Positions 31,213 through 39,731 of a DNA stretch of 64,000 nt are shown here, piece by piece (position 1 is the stretch's first letter; each line of letters starts with the position of its first letter). The notes under the pieces were generated by a model, which saw only the letters and a list, made by a program, of their open reading frames with translations, had not been told where the DNA came from and searched no databases. The stretch covers positions 12,850 through 76,849 of the forward strand of contig JBDSND010000081.1 of the NCBI GenBank assembly GCA_039915505.1, given 5' to 3'. This stretch comes from CAIWHR01 sp039915505 (GTDB taxonomy: Bacteria; Pseudomonadota; Gammaproteobacteria; Burkholderiales; Casimicrobiaceae). Both the position numbers and the translations under genes were made by a program.

Positions 31213-33609
31213 ATGGCGCTTGCATTGCATCCGGTACGAAGGGCGGGGGTGCTGGGGGCCGGCGTCATGGGGGCGCAAATCGCCGCGCATCTCGCCAATG
31301 CCGGCATCGGCGTGCTGCTGTTCGATCTCGCCGCCGCGGACGGTCCGGCCAATGGCATCGTGACCCGGGCCCTCGACGGCCTCGCCAAGCTCGAGCCCGC
31401 GCCGCTGGCGTCCGCGGAGCGCGCCGCCCTGATCGCCGCTGCCAATTACGACCACGACTTGCCTCGCCTCGGGGAATGCGACCTCGTCATCGAGGCGATC
31501 GCCGAGCGCATGGACTGGAAGCGTGACCTCTATGCGCGGATCGTGCCGCATCTCGCGCCCGAAGCCGTGCTGGTGACCAATACGTCGGGGCTGTCGATCG
31601 GAAGCCTCGCGGAAGCGTTGCCCGCAGCGCTGCGGCCTCGCTTCTGCGGCGTGCATTTCTTCAACCCGCCGCGCTACATGCATCTCGTCGAGTTGATTCC
31701 GCACGCCACCACCGACGCGCGGCTCATGGACGACCTCGAGACCTTCCTCACCACCACGCTGGGCAAGGGCGTGGTGCGTGCCAGGGACACCCCGAACTTC
31801 ATCGCCAACCGCGTCGGCATCTTCTCGGTGCTGGCGACCATGCATCATGCACACCGCCTCGGGTTGGGGTTCGACGTGGTCGACGCCCTCACCGGACCTG
31901 CCATCGGTCGCGCCAAGAGCGCCACGTATCGCACCAGCGACGTCGTCGGCCTCGACACCATGGCGCATGTCATCCGCACCATGCACGAGACGTTGCCGGA
32001 TGATCCGTGGCACGCGTTGTTCGACACACCGCCCGCGCTGGCGGCGCTCGTCGCGCAGGGCTCGCTGGGGCAGAAGACCAAGGCCGGCTTCTATCGCAAG
32101 GTCGGCAAGACGATCGAGGTGCTCGACCCTGCGATCCCGGGCTACCGTCCGGCCGACGGCGCGATCGATCCGGAGGTCGCGCAGATCCTCGCGGACGACG
32201 ATCCCCGGCGCCGGCTGGCGAGCCTGCGCGCGAGTGCCCACCCCCAGGCGGAGTTCCTGTGGTCGATCTATCGCGACCTGTTTCACTACTGCGCGGTTCA
32301 CCTCGCCGCCATCGCCGATAGCGCGCGCGACGTGGATCTGGCGTTGCGCTGGGGCTTCGGCTGGCAGACGGGGCCCTTCGAGCTCTGGCAGGCCGCCGGC
32401 TGGGAGTCGGTCGCGGGATGGATCGAGGAGGAGATTCGAGCCGGACGGACGCTCGCGCCGGTCGCCCTGCCACAGTGGGTGCGCACCGGTCCCGCCGCCT
32501 TGGGCGTGCACCGGGGTGATGGAGCGTGGAGCGCCGGTGCCGCCCGCTTCCAGCCGCGGTCCACGCTACCCGTGTACGGCCGGCAGTATTTCCCCGATCC
32601 GATCGCCGGGGAGCGGTCGGGCGGCGGCGCGACGGTGTTCGAGAACGACGCGGTGCGTATGTGGCACCTCGCCGGAGACGTCGCGATCGTGTCCTGGCAC
32701 GGCAAGGGTCACACCATCAGCGAGCGGGTGCTGGATGGCGTGCTCGAAGCGATCGACCGCGCCGAGGCAGGGTTCGGGGCCCTGCTGCTGTGGCAGCCCC
32801 GCGAGCCTTTCTCGCTCGGCGCGGACTTGAAGTCGGTCGCGCCTGATGTGGCGGCCGGTCGCTTCGCCGTGGTGGAGGCCATGGTGGCCAAGTTCCAGGC
32901 CACGGCGCAACGGTTGCGCTACAGCATGGTCCCGACGATTGCAGCCGTACGGGGCATGGCGCTCGGTGGCGCGTGCGAGCTCATCCTGCATTGCGACCGG
33001 ACGGTGGCGGCCCTCGAGTCGTACATCGGCCTGGTGGAGGTCGGGGTCGGCCTGCTGCCGGCCGGCGGTGGGTGCAAGGAGTTCGCGCTTCGGGCATACG
33101 AGGAATCGAAGCGCGGCAACGTCGGCAGCCAGCTCGACCAGTTGCCGTACGTCCGGACGTATTTCCAGTCGATTGCGAAGGCGACCGTCGCCAGGAGCGC
33201 ACTCGATGCGAAGGTTCTCGGCTACCTGCAGCCGGCCGACGTGGTCGTGTTTCATCCGCACGAGGTCCTGTTCGCAGCCCATGCGCATGCCCGCGCGCTG
33301 GCTGAATCGGCGTATCGTCCCCCACCGCCGCGCACGGCCATTGCCGTGGCCGGCAAGACCGGGATCGCCACGCTGGAAATGCTGCTGGTGAACATGCGCG
33401 ATGGCGGATTCATATCGGCTTATGATTTCGAGGTGTGCCTGCGGGTCGCGCGGGTACTCTGCGGGGGCGAGGTCGAATCGGGCAGCGTGGTCGACGAGCG
33501 GTGGCTGCTCGATCTGGAGCGGCGCGAGTTCCTCGAGCTCGTTCGCGACGTACGCACGCAGGAGCGCATCGCGCATACCCTGGCGACGGGCAAGCCGCTG
33601 CGCAACTGA
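31213..33609 (+). CDS. Fused 3-hydroxyacyl-CoA dehydrogenase / enoyl-CoA hydratase with dehydrogenase first
   Basis: A 798-residue multifunctional enzyme in reversed domain order compared with FadJ/FadB. The NAD-binding dehydrogenase part comes first (about 8-300: AGVLGAGVMGAQIAAHLANA, TNTSGLSIGS, HFFNPPRYMHLVELIP, GQKTKAGFY). The hydratase part follows (about 495-690: SLGADLKSVAP, GMALGGACELILHCD, GLVEVGVGLLPAGGG). This FadN-like type pairs with FadA thiolases in many betaproteobacteria, and a thiolase follows 91 bases downstream. It probably serves a different chain-length range from the FadJ-like enzyme in the same locus. Confidence 0.92.
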   Translation: MALALHPVRRAGVLGAGVMGAQIAAHLANAGIGVLLFDLAAADGPANGIVTRALDGLAKLEPAPLASAERAALIAAANYDHDLPRLGECDLVIEAIAERMDWKRDLYARIVPHLAPEAVLVTNTSGLSIGSLAEALPAALRPRFCGVHFFNPPRYMHLVELIPHATTDARLMDDLETFLTTTLGKGVVRARDTPNFIANRVGIFSVLATMHHAHRLGLGFDVVDALTGPAIGRAKSATYRTSDVVGLDTMAHVIRTMHETLPDDPWHALFDTPPALAALVAQGSLGQKTKAGFYRKVGKTIEVLDPAIPGYRPADGAIDPEVAQILADDDPRRRLASLRASAHPQAEFLWSIYRDLFHYCAVHLAAIADSARDVDLALRWGFGWQTGPFELWQAAGWESVAGWIEEEIRAGRTLAPVALPQWVRTGPAALGVHRGDGAWSAGAARFQPRSTLPVYGRQYFPDPIAGERSGGGATVFENDAVRMWHLAGDVAIVSWHGKGHTISERVLDGVLEAIDRAEAGFGALLLWQPREPFSLGADLKSVAPDVAAGRFAVVEAMVAKFQATAQRLRYSMVPTIAAVRGMALGGACELILHCDRTVAALESYIGLVEVGVGLLPAGGGCKEFALRAYEESKRGNVGSQLDQLPYVRTYFQSIAKATVARSALDAKVLGYLQPADVVVFHPHEVLFAAHAHARALAESAYRPPPPRTAIAVAGKTGIATLEMLLVNMRDGGFISAYDFEVCLRVARVLCGGEVESGSVVDERWLLDLERREFLELVRDVRTQERIAHTLATGKPLRN

Positions 33610-33700
33610 ACGCGACCGCGGCGCGCATGGGGGTATCCCGCCCGGGCGACGCGCCGACGCTGCCGCAGGTCCTTCACCAGCCGGAAAGCAGGAGTTGCCG

Positions 33701-34897
33701 ATGTCACGCCAGATCCAGGACGCCTACATCGTCGCCGCCCTCCGCACCCCGGTCGGGAAGGCGCCGCGTGGCGTTTTCCGCCATACCCGTCCAGACGCGC
33801 TCCTGGCGCACGTGCTGCGCGCGGTCCTCGCCCGGGTGCCCGCGGTCATGCCCGCGGAAGTCGACGATGTGATCGTGGGCTGCGCCATGCCCGAGTTCGA
33901 GCAGGGCATGAACGTGGCACGGATCGGTGTGTTGCTCGCGGGACTGCCCGATTCGGTGCCGGGCATGACGGTCAATCGATTCTGCTCCTCGGGTCTCAAT
34001 GCCGTGTCGATCGCCGCCGATCGCATCCGCACCGGGGAGGCCGACGTGGTCATTGCCGCGGGAACCGAGAGCATGAGCATGATCCCCATGCTGGGCAGGC
34101 TCGCGCTCAACGCCGATGTGTTCGCCAAGGACGAGAATCTCGGCATCGCGTACGGCATGGGCCTGACCGCGGAAAAAGTCGCTGCGCAATGGAAGGTGCC
34201 GCGCGACGCCCAGGATGCGTTCGCGCTGGCGAGCCATCGCAAGGCGGCGGCGGCGCAGGCTGCCGGCGAGTTCGCCGACGAGATCGAGCCGTATCCGGTG
34301 GACGATGCCGTTCCCGACCTCGAGCGCGGTGCCGTGCGGCATCGCACTCGCACGGTGGAACGGGACGAAGGTCCCCGCCCGGATGCCACCGCGGAGGGAC
34401 TGGCCAGGCTGCGTCCGGTGTTTGCCGCGCGCGGCAGCGTGACGGCCGGAAACAGCTCGCAGATGTCCGACGGCGCGGGCGCGTCGCTGCTCGTATCCGA
34501 ACGGGTGCTGCGCGAGCGCGGTCTCGCCCCGCTGGCGCGCTGGGTGGGCTACGCCGTCGGCGGCGTGCCTCCCGCGATCATGGGGATCGGCCCGCTCGCG
34601 GCCATCCCCAAGCTCCTGCGTTCCACCGGAATAAGTCAGGACGCGATCGACTGGATCGAGCTCAACGAGGCGTTCGCTGCCCAGAGCCTCGCGGTGATGG
34701 GGGAGCTCGATCTCGATCCGGACAAGGTCAACCCGCTCGGCGGCGCCATCGCTCTCGGCCATCCGCTGGGGGCGACGGGAGCGGTGCGGACCGCCACCAT
34801 CGTTCACGGTCTTCGCCGCCGTGGTCTCAAGTACGGCATGGTGACCATGTGCGTGGGTACCGGCATGGGTGCCGCCGGACTCTTCGAGGCCCAGTAG
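33701..34897 (+). CDS. fadA: 3-ketoacyl-CoA thiolase FadA type
   Basis: A 398-residue thiolase: nucleophile C95 in NRFCSSGLNAV, NEAFAAQS, His in GGAIALGHPLGATGAV, C384 in TMCVGTGMGAAG. The length and motifs fit FadA/acetyl-CoA acyltransferases working with the preceding reversed-order multifunctional enzyme. AGGAG ten bases before the ATG supports the start. It is the second thiolase of the locus, only moderately similar to the one at 23883. Confidence 0.95.
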   Translation: MSRQIQDAYIVAALRTPVGKAPRGVFRHTRPDALLAHVLRAVLARVPAVMPAEVDDVIVGCAMPEFEQGMNVARIGVLLAGLPDSVPGMTVNRFCSSGLNAVSIAADRIRTGEADVVIAAGTESMSMIPMLGRLALNADVFAKDENLGIAYGMGLTAEKVAAQWKVPRDAQDAFALASHRKAAAAQAAGEFADEIEPYPVDDAVPDLERGAVRHRTRTVERDEGPRPDATAEGLARLRPVFAARGSVTAGNSSQMSDGAGASLLVSERVLRERGLAPLARWVGYAVGGVPPAIMGIGPLAAIPKLLRSTGISQDAIDWIELNEAFAAQSLAVMGELDLDPDKVNPLGGAIALGHPLGATGAVRTATIVHGLRRRGLKYGMVTMCVGTGMGAAGLFEAQ

Positions 34898-35006
34898 GAT
34901 GGCGCTGCGCAGGGTGCAGATGCCCTTCGCCTGGTGCGGCGCAGTACCCTGTACCTACTGCGCCCAGCGGACACGTGCACCAGGACGCCCGACCATTGGA
35001 GAAAAG

Positions 35007-35570
35007 ATGATGTGGAGGATCGTGGCAGTGTTGCTGTTTGCGCTCGAAAGTGTCACGGCGCACGCCGCCGAGGTCGCGGGTGCGCGACTCGACGATCGGG
35101 TCACCCTCGGCGGAAAGGAGCTCGTGCTCAACGGCGCCGGGGTGCGCACCCGGGCGATCTTCAAGGTCTATGTCGCCGGTCTCTATCTCCCCGAACGGGC
35201 AAGCGATACAGCGGCGGCGCTCGCGGCCCCGGTGCGTCGTGTCCAGCTCGATCTGCTGCGCACCCTGTCAGCCGAGCAACTCGTGGACGCACTCAACGAC
35301 GGCCTGAAGGAGAACAACACCGAGGCGGAACTTGCTGCCGTCAGGGCGCAGGTCGACGCGCTCGCCGCAGTGATGAAGGGCTTCCGCGAGGTGCACGAGA
35401 AGGACGTGGTGACTCTCGACTTCGTCGATGGCGTCACCCGGATCGGCCTCAATGGCGCGGTCAAGGGAACGATTGCCGGCGAGGCCTTCAACCGGGCATT
35501 GCTGCGCGTCTGGCTCGGCGAGCGACCGGTGCAAGCCGACCTCAAGAAGGCCATGCTCGGCGGCCGATGA
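35007..35570 (+). CDS. Chalcone isomerase-like periplasmic protein
   Basis: A 187-residue protein with a signal peptide (MMWRIVAVLLFALESVTAHA) and the bacterial chalcone-isomerase-like domain: RVTLGGKELVLNGAGVRTRA, IFKVYVAGLYLPERASD, and a C-terminal WLGERPVQADLKKAMLG. The plant catalytic function is not expected. In plants the fatty-acid-binding relatives of this fold bind fatty acids, which suits its place beside fatty-acid genes, but the bacterial role is unknown. GGAGA lies before the ATG. Confidence 0.88.
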   Translation: MMWRIVAVLLFALESVTAHAAEVAGARLDDRVTLGGKELVLNGAGVRTRAIFKVYVAGLYLPERASDTAAALAAPVRRVQLDLLRTLSAEQLVDALNDGLKENNTEAELAAVRAQVDALAAVMKGFREVHEKDVVTLDFVDGVTRIGLNGAVKGTIAGEAFNRALLRVWLGERPVQADLKKAMLGGR

Positions 35571-35625
35571 TGGCCGGCGGTCTAAGCACGCCGTACAGAC
35601 GCGACCCCGCGACGCGGGTTCGCTG

Positions 35626-36645
35626 ATGAGCCAGCGCGACTTCTGGCCATCATGCGGCTACCGACTGCTCGCCGCCGGCACCGGCGGGCGTCTGGTCATC
35701 ACCGATGACTTCCTGCGCGCGGGTCTGCTGCGACCCGAGCTGGCGCCGATTGCCGAGTCGACCGCTGCCGAGCTCGCGTTGCACGACCGGCTGCTGGCCG
35801 CGCCACGTGCGACCATCGACGACACGTCGCTGGGCGCACTCGGCGATGCCGACGTCGAATACAACTATCGGGTGTGGCTGCGGTTTCGCGACCGCCTGCT
35901 GGCTGCGGACAGCCTGGAGGCGGCGTACCTGGGGCTGTTTCGCGACGGCGTCGACGTGCCGCCCGTGTTCGTCGACCAGCTCACCCAGATCGTGCTGCGT
36001 CACATCCTGCGCGACACCACCGACGGACTCGAGATACGCGTCGCGGAGATGCTCTTCCGAAGTCAGAAGATCGCCGTCCTCGAGGATGGCGCGGTGATGG
36101 CGGCCGACACCGAGACGGTCGACGTCCATGCCACGACGGGAGGGTTCGGCAGCATCGGCGAGCTGCTCAATGAAAATCGTACCCCGCCGCGAACCGTCGA
36201 CCTCGATGTCTTGTCGGAGGAGAATGCCGACGACTACTGGGAGCGCGACGAGCGGTTCGACCTCGCCGTGAGTCTCAACCGGGGCAGGCCGGCGCTCGCA
36301 CGCCTAACCCGGGTGCTGGAACGCTGGACGGCCCACTTCCTGTCGATCGCGGTGACGATCAAGCCGCAGCGCGAGATCGACGACAAGCACTGGGTGTGGC
36401 ACGTTGGGCTCGACGCCCAGGCGAGTGCCTTACTGAACGATCTCTACAACCGCGCCGACGTGGATGACGAGCGCATGGGACGCCTGCTGTGCCTGTTCGA
36501 GCTCGCGTTTGCCGACCCTGCCGACATGCGGGCCGCGATCGCCGGACGTCCCGTCTATCTGGCCATGGCAATGGATGCGCACCGCCACCTGCGGATCAAG
36601 CCGCAAAACCTCCTGCTCAATCTCCCGCTGGCGGTAAGGCAATGA
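35626..36645 (+). CDS. Conserved betaproteobacterial protein of unknown function (DUF6352-like)
   Basis: A 339-residue soluble protein beginning MSQRDFWPSCGYRLL. It contains ITDDFLRAGLLRPELAPIAE and a long helical middle, then DYWERDERFDLAVSLNRGRP and KHWVWHVGLDAQASALLNDL, and ends in LRIKPQNLLLNLPLA. I recall this as the DUF6352 family. No catalytic motif is evident. Its stop overlaps the next gene start, so the two are probably co-translated. Confidence 0.82.
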   Translation: MSQRDFWPSCGYRLLAAGTGGRLVITDDFLRAGLLRPELAPIAESTAAELALHDRLLAAPRATIDDTSLGALGDADVEYNYRVWLRFRDRLLAADSLEAAYLGLFRDGVDVPPVFVDQLTQIVLRHILRDTTDGLEIRVAEMLFRSQKIAVLEDGAVMAADTETVDVHATTGGFGSIGELLNENRTPPRTVDLDVLSEENADDYWERDERFDLAVSLNRGRPALARLTRVLERWTAHFLSIAVTIKPQREIDDKHWVWHVGLDAQASALLNDLYNRADVDDERMGRLLCLFELAFADPADMRAAIAGRPVYLAMAMDAHRHLRIKPQNLLLNLPLAVRQ

Positions 36646-37232
36646 ATGCAGAAAAATCGCTTTATCATCGCATCGGCGCGCTGCTGGAGGCGACCGCTTG
36701 CGTCGTCCTCGCGCAGTGCGCGTGGGCACAGACCCCCCCGGCCGCCGAACCTCCGGCTAAGGGGGCACCGGCCCAGCCCGCAAGCCTGCCGGTGCCCTCG
36801 CTGCCGTCGCTCGGCTGGCTCGAGGGCTGTTGGCAAGGTAACGTCAACAAGCGGGACTTCCGCGAGGTTTGGCTTCCGCAGCGCGGCGGCATGATGCTCG
36901 GCGTAAGCCAGACGGTCTCGGGCGACAAGACCCTCGATTTCGAGTACCTGCGCATGGAGTCGCGGGCCGACGGCGTGTATTACGTCGCCTCGCCGCCGGG
37001 CAAGCCGGAAGCGGCCTTCAAGCTCGCCGCGGAGCGCGTCGACGAGGAGGACGCGCACACCTTCGATTTCGTCGACCCGGCCCGCGAATTTCCGCAACGG
37101 ATCGGTTATCGGCGCGCCTCCGAAGGCTGGCTCTACACCGAGGTCGAGGGCAAGGTGAAGGGGGCCGATCGCAAGGTTATCTACCCGATGCGTCGCGTCG
37201 ACTGCGAGTCGGGCGAGCTCATCAAGAAATGA
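36642..37232 (+). CDS. Secreted DUF6265-type protein
   Basis: A 196-residue protein with a signal peptide ending in CAWAQ and a Pro/Ala-rich linker. The DUF6265-like domain covers about 56-190: LGWLEGCWQGNVNKRDFREV, WLPQRGGMMLGVSQTVSGDK, EFPQRIGYRR. The fold is probably a lipocalin-like beta-barrel, so it may bind a small hydrophobic ligand in the periplasm. Function unproven. It overlaps the previous stop by four bases. Confidence 0.85.
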   Translation: MNAEKSLYHRIGALLEATACVVLAQCAWAQTPPAAEPPAKGAPAQPASLPVPSLPSLGWLEGCWQGNVNKRDFREVWLPQRGGMMLGVSQTVSGDKTLDFEYLRMESRADGVYYVASPPGKPEAAFKLAAERVDEEDAHTFDFVDPAREFPQRIGYRRASEGWLYTEVEGKVKGADRKVIYPMRRVDCESGELIKK

Positions 37233-37239
37233 GGCGGCC

Positions 37240-37581
37240 GTGAGCGGCGATGCGCCCGGCTCCCCGGCGCTGCAAAATTTCCTGCGCATGCTCGAAGGCG
37301 GGAAGGACGGCGCCCTGCTGCGGTTCGCGATTGGCAACGAGTACCTGAAGGCGGGCGAGCCCTCCGCCGCCGCCGATCACTTCGCGCGTGCGGTGGCCCT
37401 CGATCCCGGCTATACCGCGGCGTGGAAGTTGCGCGGCAAGGCGCTCGTCGACGCCGGCCGCACCGACGAGGCGATCGAAACCTACGAGCAGGGCATCGCC
37501 GTGGCGCGCACCAAAGGCGATCGCCAGGCGGAGAAGGAGATGGCGGTATTCGCGCGCCGGTTGCGCAGTGCTGCGGGATGA
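37240..37581 (+). CDS. Small TPR-repeat protein
   Basis: A 113-residue protein starting at GTG, with about two and a half tetratricopeptide repeats (ALLRFAIGNEYLKAGEPSAA, AWKLRGKALVDAGRTDEAIE). It is probably a protein-protein adaptor. It follows the DUF6265-type gene after seven bases and is the last gene of this plus-strand run. Confidence 0.85.
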   Translation: MSGDAPGSPALQNFLRMLEGGKDGALLRFAIGNEYLKAGEPSAAADHFARAVALDPGYTAAWKLRGKALVDAGRTDEAIETYEQGIAVARTKGDRQAEKEMAVFARRLRSAAG

Positions 37582-37627
37582 GCGCCGGTGGCGCGCGGGG
37601 ACGACGTGCTCAATCTCCACACCTAGA

Positions 37628-38095
37628 CTAGACCGCGCCTACCGCGCAGCCGCGGTTGGCAAGTACGTCCGCACGGGTGTTGCCGGGATGGTCGTTGTGG
37701 CCCCGAACCCAGTGCCAGCGGATCAGGTGACCCGCGGCGAGGGCGTCGAGCTCCCGCCACAGCTCCGCATTCTTCACCGGTTTGCGGTCGCTGGTGAGCC
37801 AGCCGTTGCGCTTCCAATTGAGGATCCAGCGCTCGATCCCCTGCTTGACGTACTGCGAGTCGGTGTAGAGATCCACGGCGCAGGGACGTTTCAGGGACTC
37901 GAGCGCGCGGATCACCGCGGTAAGTTCCATGCGGTTGTTGGTGGTGGGGCCCTCGCCACCGAAGATCTCGCGCTCGTGGTCGCCCCATACCAGCAGAGCG
38001 CCCCAGCCTCCCGGACCGGGATTACCCTTGCAGGCGCCGTCGGTGTAGATGGTGACCGCCTCGCCGAACGAAGGGGCGCGGCGCGCGTCAGGCAT
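37628..38095 (-). CDS. rnhA: Ribonuclease HI
   Basis: A 155-residue enzyme that cleaves the RNA strand of RNA-DNA hybrids. The catalytic carboxylates are D19 (TIYTDGACKGNPGPGGWG), E57 (NNRMELTAVI), D79 (LYTDSQYV) and D143 (NTRADVLANRG), with the mobile His in VRGHNDHPG. The start overlaps the methyltransferase stop by eight bases. The gloB / methyltransferase-rnhA order is that of E. coli gloB-yafS-rnhA; dnaQ is absent here. Confidence 0.97.
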   Translation of the reverse strand: MPDARRAPSFGEAVTIYTDGACKGNPGPGGWGALLVWGDHEREIFGGEGPTTNNRMELTAVIRALESLKRPCAVDLYTDSQYVKQGIERWILNWKRNGWLTSDRKPVKNAELWRELDALAAGHLIRWHWVRGHNDHPGNTRADVLANRGCAVGAV

Positions 38096-38837
38096 CAATG
38101 CGCTCGATGCATTCGCGCGCCTGTCGCGGCGCGGTCGCGAGGCCGCGCTTGCCGCGCTCCCAGGCCGGGGTGATGATCCGCATCCCGAGGACACGTTTGG
38201 TCGCCCTGAGGAAGTACACGCCACCGCCGATCGGCCACCAGCGATCGCCGGCCGACTCGAAGAACCCGAAACGGCGCAACCACTTGTCCTGTGCGAACGG
38301 CGGCACGTAGCAATCGAGGCTGCCACCGGTGACCTCGAAACCGAGCAAGGCAAGCCAGTCCTTCAGTCGGTACAGCGCGATGAAACTGCCGTTCCAGGGC
38401 GGCCGCTGCTCGCGACCGAAGTAGCGCTTGGCGCCGAACAGGCTGAACGGATTGAAACCGCAGATCAGCAGTTGCCCTTCGGGGCGGATGGTCCGGTGGA
38501 CCTCGCGCAGGAGACCGTGCGGCTCGTCGGAGAATTCGAGCGAATGGGGGAGTACGACCAGGTCGAATGCATTTTCCGCAAACGGGAGCCACCGTGGATC
38601 GGCGAGGGCGTGCGCGGGAGGGGCTGCATCGACCACCCAGCGCGCCGGTATCCGGCTCTGTTCCAGGAAAGGGCAGGTTGGCAGTCCGACCTGGAGCGCG
38701 TGGAAACCGAAGATGTCGGCGACCGTGCGATCGAACCACCGCTGCTCGCGCGCCAGCAGGTAGCGGCCCGGCGGGGTGGTCAACCAATCCGCGAGCGTCG
38801 TTGACAGGGCAGCCGGCGCTCCCGAAGATGCATCCAT
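38088..38837 (-). CDS. SAM-dependent methyltransferase, YafS-like
   Basis: A 249-residue class I methyltransferase-like protein. The core begins LADWLTTPPGRYLLAREQRW. The post-I and motif IV-like segments are RWLPFAENAFDLVVLPHSLE and REVHRTIRPEGQLLICGFNP, then LFGAKRYFG. The SAM-binding glycine motif is degenerate (ADIFGFHALQVGLP). The substrate is unknown. Its most likely ATG (38837-38835) overlaps the divergent gloB ATG inside the sequence CCATGG; an upstream in-frame ATG at 38873 would lie within gloB. Confidence 0.88.
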   Translation of the reverse strand: MDASSGAPAALSTTLADWLTTPPGRYLLAREQRWFDRTVADIFGFHALQVGLPTCPFLEQSRIPARWVVDAAPPAHALADPRWLPFAENAFDLVVLPHSLEFSDEPHGLLREVHRTIRPEGQLLICGFNPFSLFGAKRYFGREQRPPWNGSFIALYRLKDWLALLGFEVTGGSLDCYVPPFAQDKWLRRFGFFESAGDRWWPIGGGVYFLRATKRVLGMRIITPAWERGKRGLATAPRQARECIERIDA

Positions 38838-39618
38838 GGCGGCGATTATCCCCATCCCGGCGTTCAGGGACAACTACATCTGGCTACTACGCGAGGGTGG
38901 CAACGCCGTCGTCGTCGATCCTGGCGACGCCGGGCCGGTGATCGCGGTGCTCGACCGGGACGGGTTGCGCCTGACCGCGATCCTCAACACCCACCACCAC
39001 AACGACCACGTCGGGGGCAACCTGGCCCTCCTCGCGCGCCACGACGTGCCGGTGTTCGGCCCGCGCAGCGAGCGCATTCCCGGCATGACCCAGCCTCTCC
39101 GCGAAGGCGATCGCGTGGACGTACCGGGCATCGGGATGCAACTCGACGTGCTCGACGTGCCCGGTCACACCGCGGGTCACATTGCGTACGTGCAGCGCGC
39201 CGCCGGTGGAGCCGTGCCGCGGGCATTCGTGGGTGACACGCTGTTCGCTTGCGGTTGCGGGCGGCTGTTCGAGGGTTCGCCTGACGAGATGTGGTCGTCG
39301 CTGCAGAAGCTCGCCGACTTGCCCGATGCCACGGAAATCTATTGCGCGCACGAATATACGCTCGCCAACCTGCGCTTTGCCGCCGCGGTCGAGCCCGACA
39401 ACCAAGCCGTCCGCGCCCGCACCGAGCGTGAGACAGCGCGCCGCGTGCGCGGTGAGCCGACGGTGCCGTCGAGCCTGGCGGACGAGCGCGCCACCAATCC
39501 GTTTCTGCGTGCGGGTCATCCTGGCGTGATGAAGGTTGCGGGTCGACGCGCCGGCCGGTCCGTCGCCGACCCGGTCGCGAGCTTTGCAGTGCTTCGCGAC
39601 TGGAAGGACGGGTTCTGA
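38836..39618 (+). CDS. gloB: Hydroxyacylglutathione hydrolase (glyoxalase II)
   Basis: A 260-residue metallo-beta-lactamase-fold enzyme that hydrolyses S-lactoylglutathione to lactate and glutathione. It starts MAAIIPIPAFRDNYIWLL as in the family. Metal ligands are THHHNDHVGG, the His in VPGHTAGHIAY, the Asp in FVGDTLFACGCGRLFEG, and the His in YCAHEYTLANLRF. The C-terminal glutathione-site basic segment ATNPFLRAGHPGV is present in altered form. Confidence 0.96.
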   Translation: MAAIIPIPAFRDNYIWLLREGGNAVVVDPGDAGPVIAVLDRDGLRLTAILNTHHHNDHVGGNLALLARHDVPVFGPRSERIPGMTQPLREGDRVDVPGIGMQLDVLDVPGHTAGHIAYVQRAAGGAVPRAFVGDTLFACGCGRLFEGSPDEMWSSLQKLADLPDATEIYCAHEYTLANLRFAAAVEPDNQAVRARTERETARRVRGEPTVPSSLADERATNPFLRAGHPGVMKVAGRRAGRSVADPVASFAVLRDWKDGF

Positions 39619-39731
39619 CAGGGCAACTCGCGCCCTTCGCCGCGGTTGACGCTGCCGCCATGCGCGCCTAACATCGCCGCATTTTGTAGCGCACCGCCTG
39701 TGGCGGTCGCCCTCCTGAGCAGGACCGCGAA

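Noticed and set aside
31063..32511. 482-codon minus-strand frame opposite the multifunctional beta-oxidation enzyme
   Set aside because: Shadow frame; the plus strand has complete family motifs.
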